Shown: positions 42,494 through 51,770, counted from the stretch's first letter. The stretch is DNA of 64,000 nt from Bryobacteraceae bacterium (GCA_026129905.1 JAHCHE010000003.1:62001-126000); one strand, 5' to 3'. Notes: a model not told the origin generated them from the sequence alone. Made by a program: numbers and translations.

Positions 42494-43160
42494 GTGCGTG
42501 ATCCGGAACCTGGGCTGGGTCGGCTACCAGGAAGCGTTCGACTTGCAGCGCGAAATGGTGGCGCAGCGGCGGGCGGGCGCGATACCGGATCAATTGCTCA
42601 TCGTGGAGCATCCGCACGTGGTTACGATCGGCCGTAACGGGCGGCAGGAAAATGTTCTCGCTTCGGTAGAAGCGATGGCGCGGGCAGGAGTTACGGTGCA
42701 TCACACGGACCGCGGCGGGGATGTGACGTATCACGGTCCGGGCCAGGTGGTGGGCTATCCGATCGTCGATTTGCGCGAATGGAAACGCGACGTGGTGGCC
42801 TACGTGCGCGCGCTGGAGCAAGTTATCATGGATGCGCTGGCGGATTTCGGGATTGCGGCGGGCCGAATTCCGGGGCTCACCGGAGTGTGGACGGGCGAGC
42901 GTAAGATCGCCGCGATCGGGGTGCACATCAGCCGGTGGGTGACCTCCCACGGATTCGCGCTGAATGTGAGCACGGACTTGAGCTACTTCCGCTACATCGT
43001 TCCCTGCGGGTTGACGAAGCCCGTAACGTCGATGGAGGCCGAAGGGGTCGCGTGCGCGCGGGACGAGGTGGTGGCCGCGCTGGCGAGGAGCTTCGGCCGG
43101 GTCTTCAATCGTGAAATCGAAAGCGCCGCGGGCGCCGCTACAGAGGAGAGAGTCGCATGA
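42486..43160 (+). CDS. lipB: Octanoyl-[ACP]:protein N-octanoyltransferase
   Basis: 224 residues. It transfers octanoate from ACP to the lipoyl domain of E2, the first step of lipoate assembly. Signatures: the motif DRGGDVTYHGPGQVVGYPI, catalytic Lys140 (ERKIAAIGVHI) and Cys174 (VPCGL). The lipoyl synthase gene lipA is not in this window. It overlaps lpdA by 8 nt and its stop overlaps the E2 start (ATGA), so the modifying enzyme is made together with its substrate. Confidence 0.97.
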   Translation: MPKCVIRNLGWVGYQEAFDLQREMVAQRRAGAIPDQLLIVEHPHVVTIGRNGRQENVLASVEAMARAGVTVHHTDRGGDVTYHGPGQVVGYPIVDLREWKRDVVAYVRALEQVIMDALADFGIAAGRIPGLTGVWTGERKIAAIGVHISRWVTSHGFALNVSTDLSYFRYIVPCGLTKPVTSMEAEGVACARDEVVAALARSFGRVFNREIESAAGAATEERVA

Positions 43161-44521
43161 CGGACGTCGTAATGCCCCAGATGGGCGAGAGCATCACGGA
43201 AGGTACGCTGACCAAGTGGTTGAAGCGCCCCGGCGAGCAGGTGGCGCAGGACGAGGCGCTGTTCGAGATCTCCACCGACAAGGTGGACACGGAGATTCCT
43301 TCGCCCGCGGCCGGCGTACTGGCCGAGGTGTTGGTGGAGGAGGGCGCGACGGTGGCCATTAACACGGTAGTGGCGCGCATCGACGGCGAGAGCGGCGCCA
43401 AAGCGGCTCCGGAAGCCACGGCGGGCGATACGGCGCCGGTCCCGGAGGCCGCGGAGGAAGAGGAAGAGGGAGAGATGGTAGAGGCCGCCGAACAGAGCGC
43501 TCCGGCGGAGACGCCGGCGGAACAGCCGGCGCAGGCGCCCGAGGATGAGAAGGCCGCGCCGCCTCCGCCGGCCGAGGGAGAACCAGCGGGACCGCTGTCG
43601 CCGCTGGTGCGGCGCCTGGCGCGCGAACACAACATCGACCTGCGGCAGGTAAAGGGTACCGGCGCGGGCGGACGGATCACTAAGGCGGACGTAGAGGCCT
43701 ATCTTGCATCGCGCGCCCCGGCCGCGGCCCCCGCGCCGCCACCCGCCGCTCCGAAGGAGGCTCCGGCGCCGCGCGTGGAGGCGCCTCCGCCGGCGCGAGA
43801 AGCCGAACCTCTTCCCCGTCCAGCTCCGGCGAAAGCCCGGGTAGAGCCGATGAGCAACATGCGCCAGAAGATCGCCGAGCACATGGTGTTCAGCAAGCGG
43901 ACGTCCGCGCACGTGACCACGGTGCATCAGTGCGACATGACGAAGATCGCGCGCCTGCGGGACAGCGCGAAGAAGTCGTTCCAGGAGCGGTACGGTTTTT
44001 CGCTGACGTACATGCCGTTCGTTACGCGGGCCGCGGCGCAGGCGTTGCGCGAGCACCCCATCGTGAACGCTTCCGTCGAGGGGACCAATATCCTGTACCA
44101 CAACGAAATCAATATCGGGGTCGCCGTGGCGCTGGAGAACGGCCTGATCGTGCCGGTGATCCGGCGAGCCGACGAGATGAGCATTGTCGGGCTGCAGCGG
44201 GCGATCGTCGACCTGGCGCACCGGGCGCGGTCGCGGCAGCTCAAACCCGACGAGGTGCAGGGAGGAACGTTCTCGATCACCAATTTTGGGAGCTTCGGGA
44301 GCCTGTTCGCGACGCCAGTGATCAACCAGCCGCAGATCGGGATCCTGGGGGTCGGCGCGGTGGTCAAGCAGCCGGTGGTGGTGGACGACGCGATCGCCAT
44401 ACGGTCGATGTGCTACCTGGCCCTGACGTTCGATCACCGGCTCATCGACGGCGCGCTGGCCGACCAGTTCACCGGCCGGGTGAGACAGATCCTGGAGAAC
44501 TGGTCCGAGCAGGCGCTGTAG
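43157..44521 (+). CDS. 2-oxoacid dehydrogenase E2 (dihydrolipoyl acyltransferase)
   Basis: 454 residues. One N-terminal lipoyl domain with Lys42 in STDKVDTEI; an Ala/Pro/Glu-rich flexible linker (about 80-135); a peripheral-subunit-binding domain SPLVRRLAREHNIDLRQVKGTGAGGRITKADVEAYL split over about 140-180; a second linker; and the catalytic domain with His427 and Asp431 in FDHRLIDGA. No E1 gene is nearby, so whether it serves the pyruvate, 2-oxoglutarate or branched-chain complex cannot be decided. The two-linker, single-lipoyl layout fits SucB or BkdB-type E2s. Confidence 0.95.
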   Translation: MTDVVMPQMGESITEGTLTKWLKRPGEQVAQDEALFEISTDKVDTEIPSPAAGVLAEVLVEEGATVAINTVVARIDGESGAKAAPEATAGDTAPVPEAAEEEEEGEMVEAAEQSAPAETPAEQPAQAPEDEKAAPPPPAEGEPAGPLSPLVRRLAREHNIDLRQVKGTGAGGRITKADVEAYLASRAPAAAPAPPPAAPKEAPAPRVEAPPPAREAEPLPRPAPAKARVEPMSNMRQKIAEHMVFSKRTSAHVTTVHQCDMTKIARLRDSAKKSFQERYGFSLTYMPFVTRAAAQALREHPIVNASVEGTNILYHNEINIGVAVALENGLIVPVIRRADEMSIVGLQRAIVDLAHRARSRQLKPDEVQGGTFSITNFGSFGSLFATPVINQPQIGILGVGAVVKQPVVVDDAIAIRSMCYLALTFDHRLIDGALADQFTGRVRQILENWSEQAL

Positions 44522-44598
44522 AACGCCGGACGCGCGGCTGGCCCTTTCGGCTCCGGCCGCGCCCCTCGCGCTGCGCCCGCGCGGGAGAATACATCTTC

Positions 44599-45690
44599 AT
44601 GAGCTTCCGGGAACGGGTGAAGACGCTGCTCAGAATGTGCGGCCACGCGTTCGTCAGTACGGTGCATGAACGCTTGAATCACACGGACCGGCAACTCGAC
44701 GTCCTTGTCGACCAGAACAACCGGATGGCGCAGTCGCAGACGGCGCTGCTGCAAGCCTCGATTCACATCATCGAGACGTCGAGGAAGGCGGACGCCGAGT
44801 TCCGAGACGCGGTAGAGCGGCTGGAGAAGGAAGTGCTGCGCGTCAGGGGAGAAACGAAGGATTTTCTCGAGCGGGAAGCCGTCAGGCAGGTGGAGGTGGA
44901 GGCTTGCGCCTACGAGTTTGCCAACCCCGAGGTCGGGTTGTTGTCGTACCTGTATTCCTTCCTGCCGGCCCCGGCGGCGCTCGACATCGGCGCCAACGCG
45001 GGTGAGGTTTCCGAGCGCCTCCTCGAGGCCGGCTACCGCGTGTACGGGTTCGAGCCGTGCCCGGCGACGTACGAGAAGCTGGTCCGGCGGTTGGGCGATC
45101 GCCCCGGTTTTCAGGCCTTCCCGTTTGCGCTGGGCGCCGACGATGGAGAGATGACGCTGCACGTTCCGCGGGACGCATCGCCTGATGGGCGATACGGGGA
45201 TCCGACCGCTTATGCATCTCTTTGGAAGCACCCCATGCCCGACGATTTGCCGTTCGAGACCGAGCTGCCGGCGGCCGTGCGGCGACTCGACGGCCTGCAC
45301 CGGGAAGGGGTCTTGCCGGATGACGTCGCCATTGTGAAGATCGACACGGAAGGCTTCGACCTCGAAGTCATCCGCGGCATGGGACAGCGGCGGTACGCAG
45401 TGGTGACGGCGGAGTTCTGGGATCGGGCGATTCCCTTCGCGGGCGGCGGCGCGGCGTACACCCTCGAAGAATTGGCCGCGGCCATGAAGGAGCGCGGCTA
45501 CCGCTGGCATATTGTTCTGTATCGCGTTTGGGGACGGCCGCACCTGGCGTTCTACGCGAATCATCGGCGGGCGGTTCCCAAGTCCTGGGGCAACGCAGTT
45601 TTTTTTCGCGAGTGGGACCTGTTCCGCGAGGCGCATCAATGGTGCGCGGCGGCGCTTCCGCGAACGTTTTTCCGGCCGGCGCCGCCGTAG
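44599..45690 (+). CDS. FkbM-family methyltransferase with N-terminal coiled coil
   Basis: 363 residues from ATG 44599. GGGAG lies nine nt upstream; the long in-frame extension to 43930 sits inside the E2 gene. Residues about 15-100 are highly charged and heptad-like (DRQLDVLVDQNNRMAQSQ), a probable coiled coil. The FkbM core follows: ALDIGANAGEVSERLLEAGYRVYGFEPCPATYEKL (motif I and acidic loop) and VAIVKIDTEGFDLEVIRGM (KIDxEGxE-like signature). FkbM enzymes O-methylate sugars or secondary metabolites. The coiled coil, found in glycan-chain enzymes such as WbdD, may set chain length or complex assembly. Confidence 0.88.
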   Translation: MSFRERVKTLLRMCGHAFVSTVHERLNHTDRQLDVLVDQNNRMAQSQTALLQASIHIIETSRKADAEFRDAVERLEKEVLRVRGETKDFLEREAVRQVEVEACAYEFANPEVGLLSYLYSFLPAPAALDIGANAGEVSERLLEAGYRVYGFEPCPATYEKLVRRLGDRPGFQAFPFALGADDGEMTLHVPRDASPDGRYGDPTAYASLWKHPMPDDLPFETELPAAVRRLDGLHREGVLPDDVAIVKIDTEGFDLEVIRGMGQRRYAVVTAEFWDRAIPFAGGGAAYTLEELAAAMKERGYRWHIVLYRVWGRPHLAFYANHRRAVPKSWGNAVFFREWDLFREAHQWCAAALPRTFFRPAPP

Positions 45691-45796
45691 CGATCTGACC
45701 GGCGGGGGCCTCCAACCTGCGGGAATCCCTGCATTGCAGCCCCTTTTTTCGGTCGGCTATTCTGGAATCGTCGGGTTGGCTGACACGCTGCTCGCG

Positions 45797-46630
45797 ATGA
45801 CCAGAACCTCTTTGGCGATCCCGATATTCTGCCTGACGCTGTTCCCTCCTTCTTCCCGTTGCGCGGACGACCCGAACGGCGCATCGGCGACGCCGAACGG
45901 CCTTCCGGCAGCCGGCATCGCTCCCATCATTCCGATAGCGCCCAGACCGGTGGTCGGCAGGGAAGATCAGGCTGTACGCTGGCGGCCGGTGATGCGCGAG
46001 ACGGGACTCCTGTTCGGGATCTCCCAAGGTTTCCGCCTGGCGACGCAGGCTGAAACGCGCGAGGCGCTGAAGGGCCCTTACTTCAAGGATTACATCCAAT
46101 CCCTAAAAGGTCTCGGGGGCTGGGGCGACGACGACCCGCCGCTGGCCAACTACGTGGCGCATCCGATGCAGGGATCTACCACCACTTGGATCGTCGTTCA
46201 GAACGATCCGCGCGGGAGGCCGCTGGAATTCCAGATGAGCAAGCCGTACTGGACCAGCCGCTTCAAGGGACTCGGCTTCAGCGCGGCCTACAGCGCGTTC
46301 TACGAATTGAGTCCGGTAGGCGACGCGGCCATCGGCAACCTAGGGATGCGGCCGGAATACAAAGGCATGGTTGACCTGGTGATTACGCCTACCGTCGGAC
46401 TGGGCTGGCATCTGACCGAAGACATGCTGGACCGCTACGTGGTGCAGTGGGTGGAGCAACAAACAGGCAACACGGTGGTGAACGCGATGGTGCGCACGTG
46501 GCTGAATCCCACGCGCAGCTTCGCGAACATTCTGCGCTTCCAGCGTCCGTGGGAGCGCGATTCACGCCGCAACCTGCGCTACATCCGCGAACAGCACCAG
46601 TTGCGCCTTTCACTTCCCTCCGGGGGATGA
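45797..46630 (+). CDS. Secreted hypothetical protein
   Basis: 277 residues from ATG 45797 with a signal peptide (MTRTSLAIPIFCLTLFPPSSRCA). The region DDDPPLANYVAHPMQGSTTTWIVVQNDP and the later GFSAAYSAFYELSPVGDAAIGNLG resemble outer-membrane-associated proteins with a conserved N-Y-x-x-H-P-x-x-G motif (DUF3943-like), but I cannot be sure. Aromatic residues alternate as in small barrels or lipid-binding folds. It ends 21 bp inside the convergent GT39 gene. Confidence 0.7.
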   Translation: MTRTSLAIPIFCLTLFPPSSRCADDPNGASATPNGLPAAGIAPIIPIAPRPVVGREDQAVRWRPVMRETGLLFGISQGFRLATQAETREALKGPYFKDYIQSLKGLGGWGDDDPPLANYVAHPMQGSTTTWIVVQNDPRGRPLEFQMSKPYWTSRFKGLGFSAAYSAFYELSPVGDAAIGNLGMRPEYKGMVDLVITPTVGLGWHLTEDMLDRYVVQWVEQQTGNTVVNAMVRTWLNPTRSFANILRFQRPWERDSRRNLRYIREQHQLRLSLPSGG

Positions 46631-48352
46631 TCGGCTCCGGGTACCATTGACCAGCAGAACGCGGCCGGCCGAGTGCGCCGTTTCCCGCATCGGGCCGAGG
46701 TCGAGGACCGGCACGCGTGTGGCGTCAACGATCAGAAACACGCGGCCGGGGCCGTTCCACGCCTCGCGGAGTTCATCGTCGGAGAGCAGCAGTTTGGGCG
46801 CGTCGGGATATCTGAGTCCCGGACCAAGCGAAGGCGCGGCGCCATGGGCGACGTAGAGGTGTCCGGGCATGTAGAAGTTCACTGAGTTTGCCGTCTCGTA
46901 ATCGCCCCACACAACTACCTGATCCCCCGGCTGGTACTCCCATGCGAGAACCTGCCCGAAGAATTTCGACGAAATGATTGGTTCCGACAGGCGAATGCTG
47001 TAGGCGGCGGCGAGATGAAACACCGCCATGGCCGCTGTCAGGGCGCCCACCGACCATGGGACTTTGCCGCTGGAGGCGGACCAGCGCGCGAGAAGGAATG
47101 CGACGCCCAACGCCGCGGCAACAAAGATGGCCGGCGGCAGCAGCTTACGGATCAGCTCGGGCGAGAAGCTGGTCATGATGGTGAAGTCGTTGGCGAAGGT
47201 CCGTTCCGGATGGAAGCCGTCGCCGCCCGGGAGGCCGATTCCGGTCGCGGCGACAAAGGAGAGGACCGCCGCGGCCGACAACAGCGCCAAACCGGCGAGG
47301 GTCAGCAATCGAAGGCTCCACGCGGGGACTCCCTTGGCCAGACGGATGCCCGCCAGCAGTGCCAGCGGCGGAAGCAGGGGAAACGCATAGTGCTCCAGGC
47401 GCGAGGAGAGGGAGAAAAACGCCAGTATCAGGCCCGCCCAGCACAAGGCGAACAGGACGGCGCGACGGCGCCGGGGCGAGCCTTTCTTCAGGCCGTCGGC
47501 GGACAGAAACAGGCTCCACGGCATCAGCCATACCGGGATGAGCGCCCAGAACAGCAGCAGCGGAACGGATTCATAGTCGACTGGCTCGCGCTTGGAAAAG
47601 AACCGAAGGATCTGTTCCTCGAAGAAGTAGACCCGCAGAAAGCCGGGGTTACGGATCTCCATCGCGATGTGCCAGGGAAGCGCGGCGGCGACGAACAGGA
47701 GCGCTCCGAGCAGCAGATGCCGGGTTCGGACCTGCGGGCGGTCTTTCGCGATCAGCGCGTACGCCGCGCCGATACCGATCGGGAAGACGACGCCGACGAG
47801 GCCTTTGGACAGAAATGCCCCGGCGAGCGCCGCGAAGAATCCCAGCAGGGGACAGGGGCTCGGTTCCCGCCGGCGATACGCCAACAGGAAGCAGTGGGCG
47901 GCCAGCGTGAGGAAGAAGACGAGGAGGACATCGTGCATCACCTCGAGAGTGAACAGAAGCGCGCCGGCGGAAAACGCAAACGCCGCGGCGGCTGCGACGC
48001 CCGCGCGAAGACCCGCGGCCCGCAGCGCCATGCGGCCGAGAAGCCACGCGACGCCGAGAATGCCGAGGATGGACGGAATTCTGGCGGTGAACTCGTGTAC
48101 CCCGAACACGCGATAGCAGACGGCGATCAGCCAGTACAACAGCGGCGGCTTGTCCAGCGAACGCACGCCGTTGACGTACGGCGTCACCCAGTCGCCCCGG
48201 GCGAGCATCAGTTGCGGGATGTGCGCGTAGACGCCTTCGTCGGCATCGACGATGGCCCGGCCGGTCGCGGTCAACGTATAGACGACGGCCGCCGCGACGA
48301 GCGGAGCGGCGAGCGCCCAGCGGCCGAGGAAGGGCCGCTCACGCAGCGACAT
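46610..48352 (-). CDS. GT39/ArnT-like polyprenyl-phosphate-sugar glycosyltransferase
   Basis: 580 residues, about 12 TM segments. The first periplasmic loop has DADEGVYAHIPQLMLARGDWVTPYVNGVRSLDKPPLLYWL, in which the DE acid pair and KPP are the hallmark of PMT_2/ArnT-type transferases that move a sugar from undecaprenyl phosphate to a lipid or protein. A soluble C-terminal periplasmic part ends the protein. It is the last gene of the six-gene operon (57 bp after the epimerase) and would be the final transferase. Confidence 0.93.
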   Translation of the reverse strand: MSLRERPFLGRWALAAPLVAAAVVYTLTATGRAIVDADEGVYAHIPQLMLARGDWVTPYVNGVRSLDKPPLLYWLIAVCYRVFGVHEFTARIPSILGILGVAWLLGRMALRAAGLRAGVAAAAAFAFSAGALLFTLEVMHDVLLVFFLTLAAHCFLLAYRRREPSPCPLLGFFAALAGAFLSKGLVGVVFPIGIGAAYALIAKDRPQVRTRHLLLGALLFVAAALPWHIAMEIRNPGFLRVYFFEEQILRFFSKREPVDYESVPLLLFWALIPVWLMPWSLFLSADGLKKGSPRRRRAVLFALCWAGLILAFFSLSSRLEHYAFPLLPPLALLAGIRLAKGVPAWSLRLLTLAGLALLSAAAVLSFVAATGIGLPGGDGFHPERTFANDFTIMTSFSPELIRKLLPPAIFVAAALGVAFLLARWSASSGKVPWSVGALTAAMAVFHLAAAYSIRLSEPIISSKFFGQVLAWEYQPGDQVVVWGDYETANSVNFYMPGHLYVAHGAAPSLGPGLRYPDAPKLLLSDDELREAWNGPGRVFLIVDATRVPVLDLGPMRETAHSAGRVLLVNGTRSRSSPGGK

Positions 48353-48409
48353 GGGATTCCGGCGGCGCCGCGGCCGGCCGATAGCGCCGCGGTCTTCCCG
48401 GGGCGCCCA

Positions 48410-49327
48410 TCACATGTCCCACTTGGCGCGGAACCAATCGACGGTTCGCCGCAACCCATCCTGGAACTCCACGGTCGGCGCCCAGCCCAATTCGGCGCGG
48501 GCCTTGTCGAAATTGATCTCCTTGCCGCGAAAATCGCCCGGCCGTTCGGGGACGAACTCGATCTTCACGTGCTCGCCGATCGCGCTCCGGACGCCCTCGG
48601 CGACTTCGAGGATGGTCACCTGTCGGGCGCCTTCGACGTTGTAGGTCTGGTTGGCGGCCTGGTCGTTCATGGCGAGGATATGCGCGTGAGCGAGGTCAGT
48701 GATGTAGAGGAACTTGCGGAACTGGTCGCCCTTGCCGGCGATGGTGAGCGGGTCGCCGCGCAGGGCGCGCTTGCAGAAGATTGGAATCAGCAGTTCCTCA
48801 CGCATCCTGGGTCCGTAAGGAATCCCGTAGCGGAGGATGGTGACGGGGACGTTGTAGAGCTGGCTGTAGTTGTGGCAGAGCATCTCGGCCGCGATCTTCG
48901 AGCTGGTGTAGATGTGGCCGGCGCCATTGAGGTAGAACGGAACGGATTCGTCGCCGATGCTGCCTTCCGGCGCGCCGTTGTAAACCCAGACGGTAGAGGC
49001 CAGGTACAGCCGCTTGGCGCCGTTGATCCGGGCGGCCTCCAGCAGGTGGACCGTGCCCATCACGTTCAGCCCGGTGGAGTAGACCGGGTACTTGTGCGCC
49101 ACGTTCACGTTGGAGACGGCCGCGAGGTGAAAGATGTGCTCCGCGCCGCGCGTGGCGGTCAGGACGGAGGAGAAGTCCATCAGGTCGACGTCCTCGAAAT
49201 CGACGTCGTTACGGTGGGGGCGCACGCGGTGATCGATCACGGTCACCCGATGCCCCGCCGCGGCCATCGCGTCAACGACGTGCGAGCCGATAAAACCACT
49301 ACCGCCGGTCACGACCACTCTTGCCAT
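48410..49327 (-). CDS. NAD-dependent epimerase/dehydratase (extended SDR)
   Basis: 305 residues from ATG 49327. The glycine-rich VTGGSGFIGSHVVDAM starts the NAD-binding fold. The catalytic region has STVWVYNG and YTSSK (Tyr and Lys of Y-x3-K), followed by RYGIPYGPR. Substrate type is UDP- or dTDP-hexose (epimerase, decarboxylase or dehydratase). It lies 11 bp after the aminotransferase gene. In the Arn pathway the corresponding enzyme is ArnA. Confidence 0.92.
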   Translation of the reverse strand: MARVVVTGGSGFIGSHVVDAMAAAGHRVTVIDHRVRPHRNDVDFEDVDLMDFSSVLTATRGAEHIFHLAAVSNVNVAHKYPVYSTGLNVMGTVHLLEAARINGAKRLYLASTVWVYNGAPEGSIGDESVPFYLNGAGHIYTSSKIAAEMLCHNYSQLYNVPVTILRYGIPYGPRMREELLIPIFCKRALRGDPLTIAGKGDQFRKFLYITDLAHAHILAMNDQAANQTYNVEGARQVTILEVAEGVRSAIGEHVKIEFVPERPGDFRGKEINFDKARAELGWAPTVEFQDGLRRTVDWFRAKWDM

Positions 49328-49338
49328 GGCGCGCCTTC

Positions 49339-50475
49339 CTATTCGAACACCGCGGCCAGCGCGTCGATTACCTGGCGCGCTTCGTCGTCTTCCATCCCGG
49401 AATAGAGGGGAAGGCAGATGTGGCGCGCGCAAAGGTCCTCGGCCACCGGTAACGGGCCGCGGGCGTACCGCTCGAAGACCGGCTGCTTGTGGAGCGGATC
49501 CTCGTAAACCTCGCCGGAGAGCGAGACGCCGAACTGCTCGCGGAGCGCCGCCTTAAGCTGCTTTCGGTCGCGCGCTGGTTCCATGACGGCAATGTACTTG
49601 TAGTAGTTCGACAACCCGCCTGGCGGGACCTTCAGAGCCCGCAGCGACGTGAATCGCGCCAGCGCCTCGTCGTAAAGGGCCGCGACCCGCCGGCGGTCTT
49701 CGATCATCGCCGGCAACCGCTCCAGGTGCTTCAGGCCGATAATGGCATGCGGCTCCGACATGCGCCAGTTGTAGCCCATGCGGGTGTGCGCGTTGACCAG
49801 GAAGCTGGCCTTGCCCTGGTCGCGGAAGATGCGGGCTTCTTCGGCCACGCGGTCGTCGTTGGTCACGAGCATGCCGCCCTCGGCGGAGGTCATCACCTTG
49901 GTGGGGTACATGCTGAACGCGGCGGCCACGCCGAACGCGCCGGCCATCATTCCTTTGTAAGAGGCGCCGTGCGCGTGGGCGGCGTCTTCCACCAGCCAGA
50001 GGCCCTTGCGGCGGGCGAAATCCTGAAGGTCCGGCAGGCGCGCGGACACAAGGCCGCCGACGTGCACCACGACGATGCCCGCGGTATTTGGCGTCAGCTC
50101 CGGCTCGATGTCTTCCGGACGGATGGCGAAGCTTTCCGGGTCCATATCGACAAGGACCGGGACGCCGCCCGCGTGCACCACAGCGGCCGCCGTGGCGAAA
50201 AAGGTGTTGGCCGGGACGATGACGTCCTTGCGTTCCACGCCCAGCGCGCGCAAGGCGATCTCGAGCGCCGAGGTCCCGCTGTTGACGGAGACGGCGTGCT
50301 TGACGCCGCATAGGGCCGCGAACCGGGTTTCGAACTCCTTGCCGTAGTTGCCGAGCGTGAGCATGCCGGTGGAAAGGACTTCTTCGATGCGGGCCGCGAT
50401 CCAGGCGCGGTCCTCGGGCAGAAACTGGATCCGGGCGGCCGGGATCCTGCGAGTCAGGGTGTTAGTTGTGCTCAA
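49339..50475 (-). CDS. DegT/DnrJ/EryC1-type sugar aminotransferase (ArnB-like)
   Basis: 378 residues if started at TTG 50475 (GGGAG upstream); ATG 50520 in the same frame gives 393 residues but overlaps the flippase gene by 59 nt. PLP Schiff-base Lys193 is in SMYPTKVMTSAEGG, and the cofactor-binding SVNSGTSALEIALRAL and VEDAAHAHGASYKG motifs are present. Such enzymes aminate a 4-keto or 3-keto nucleotide sugar. Neighbours on both sides suggest it makes an aminosugar for lipid-linked transfer. Confidence 0.93.
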   Translation of the reverse strand: MSTTNTLTRRIPAARIQFLPEDRAWIAARIEEVLSTGMLTLGNYGKEFETRFAALCGVKHAVSVNSGTSALEIALRALGVERKDVIVPANTFFATAAAVVHAGGVPVLVDMDPESFAIRPEDIEPELTPNTAGIVVVHVGGLVSARLPDLQDFARRKGLWLVEDAAHAHGASYKGMMAGAFGVAAAFSMYPTKVMTSAEGGMLVTNDDRVAEEARIFRDQGKASFLVNAHTRMGYNWRMSEPHAIIGLKHLERLPAMIEDRRRVAALYDEALARFTSLRALKVPPGGLSNYYKYIAVMEPARDRKQLKAALREQFGVSLSGEVYEDPLHKQPVFERYARGPLPVAEDLCARHICLPLYSGMEDDEARQVIDALAAVFE

Positions 50476-50944
50476 GATGAGTGCTCCCTTTGATATCGTG
50501 AACGTGGCTGAGGTCGGCATCCCCAGGCCCGGCGCGGCCCTTCCGCTGGTGAGCGCCTGGGGCCTCGTCGCCGCCTCCGGCGCTGATCAGGACGACCCCT
50601 ATCACGACGAAGACAATGCCGGCCCACCGCAGCGGCGGCACGGCCTCTTTCAGGATCGTGACGGCCAAAACGGCGGTGAACCCGTATTCGATCGCGGTGA
50701 GCGGAATGGCCACCGTCACGTCCGTCCATGAAAGCGCAGCGAGGATGCAGAAGTAGAAAACGGCGCTTAAGATCGTGCCGCCGATTACGTACGGCTGGCA
50801 GAGCGCGCGCCAGAAGTAAGCGACCAGGTCCAGCGGCGCGTAGCTTTCGAGCGGGCCGACGATCTGCATGCCGCGGCGCATCAGGATCTGGCCGACCGCG
50901 CCCGCGGAGGTGGCGATCAGCGTAGCGACGATGACACGGAACAT
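50462..50944 (-). CDS. SMR/EamA-type small flippase (ArnE/F-like)
   Basis: 160 residues with four TM helices (about 4-20, 48-70, 77-99, 105-125) and a soluble hydrophilic tail. RVIVATLIATSAGAVGQILMRRGMQI is the typical small-multidrug-resistance/EamA-like opening, and VTVAIPLTAIEYGFTAVLAVTILKE the third-fourth helix hinge. ArnE/ArnF of this class flip undecaprenyl-phosphate-aminoarabinose. It overlaps the HpnK-like gene by 28 nt and the aminotransferase by 14 nt. Confidence 0.85.
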   Translation of the reverse strand: MFRVIVATLIATSAGAVGQILMRRGMQIVGPLESYAPLDLVAYFWRALCQPYVIGGTILSAVFYFCILAALSWTDVTVAIPLTAIEYGFTAVLAVTILKEAVPPLRWAGIVFVVIGVVLISAGGGDEAPGAHQRKGRAGPGDADLSHVHDIKGSTHLEHN

Positions 50945-51765
50945 TTCTCGGGTACCTCCTGATACAGGTCGCGAAAGGCGATCAGCCGCGCGCCCGACGC
51001 CTCCACTGCGCGCCGGACATCCGGATCGATCAAAGCCCGGAACTCATCCTCGATGCGGTAGCCGGGCAGTTCCCGCTCGATATAGGGCGTCCGGGCCGTC
51101 GCGGGATGAAAATACATCTCCGTGACGCCGTGCGGAACATTGCGCAGCAGGCGGGCAACGCGGGCCGAATCCATCGCGCCGCTGTCGCGCAGGCCGAGGG
51201 TGGCGTCATTGAAGCATAGGCCCGCCGCCCGCGCCCGCGCCCGCAGGAGCGCGATCCAGGGACGCAGCGCCAGACCTCCGCCGCGCTCGTCGGGAATGCG
51301 GATCGCGCGCATCCCGTAAGCGGGGCCGATGCGCAACAGCAGTCCCAGGACCGTCGGGTGCAGGTGCATGTGATTGTGGACGGTGACATGATCCAGCGGC
51401 AGGCGGGTGGCGCGGAAAGCCTCGAACTGCGCGCGGATCTCTTGTTCGAGCTGACGACGCACCCGAGGCAGGAAAAAGAACCGGAAGCCGGCTTGGACCA
51501 GGTTCGTCGGCAACTCGCCGTTCGCGTCCACCAGGTCCGGCACGTCGGCCGGCGGGAGGGCGGGGCGCCCCCGAACCACCGTGAGATGGAGGCCGACCCC
51601 GAGCGACGGCAGGCGGCGGGCGCGCGCTATGGCGTCGGCGGCGGCGGGCGCGCTCACCATCAGGCTGGCGCAGGTAAGAATGCCGTCGCGGTGCGCGCGT
51701 TCGACCGCGTCATTCACCGGCGCGTCGAGACCGAAGTCGTCCGCGGTGACAATCAACCGGCGCAC
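50917..51765 (-). CDS. YdjC/ChbG-type carbohydrate deacetylase (HpnK-like)
   Basis: 282 residues from GTG 51765, five nt after the glycosyltransferase stop. The metal site is visible: LIVTADDFGLD (Asp pair), GVGLHLTV and DHVTVHNHMHLHPTV. This family removes acetyl groups from GlcNAc-containing molecules (ChbG on chitobiose; HpnK on hopanoid headgroups). Next to an HpnI-like transferase it would convert a lipid-linked GlcNAc into glucosamine, as in bacteriohopanetetrol cyclitol-ether synthesis. Functionally parallel to ArnD. Confidence 0.9.
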   Translation of the reverse strand: MRRLIVTADDFGLDAPVNDAVERAHRDGILTCASLMVSAPAAADAIARARRLPSLGVGLHLTVVRGRPALPPADVPDLVDANGELPTNLVQAGFRFFFLPRVRRQLEQEIRAQFEAFRATRLPLDHVTVHNHMHLHPTVLGLLLRIGPAYGMRAIRIPDERGGGLALRPWIALLRARARAAGLCFNDATLGLRDSGAMDSARVARLLRNVPHGVTEMYFHPATARTPYIERELPGYRIEDEFRALIDPDVRRAVEASGARLIAFRDLYQEVPEKCSVSSSLR

Positions 51766-51770
51766 AATGC

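Noticed and set aside
47015-49405. 796-codon plus-strand ORF
   Set aside because: Spans the antisense of the GT39 and epimerase genes; composition (Arg/Gln/Gly) typical of an opposite-strand shadow.
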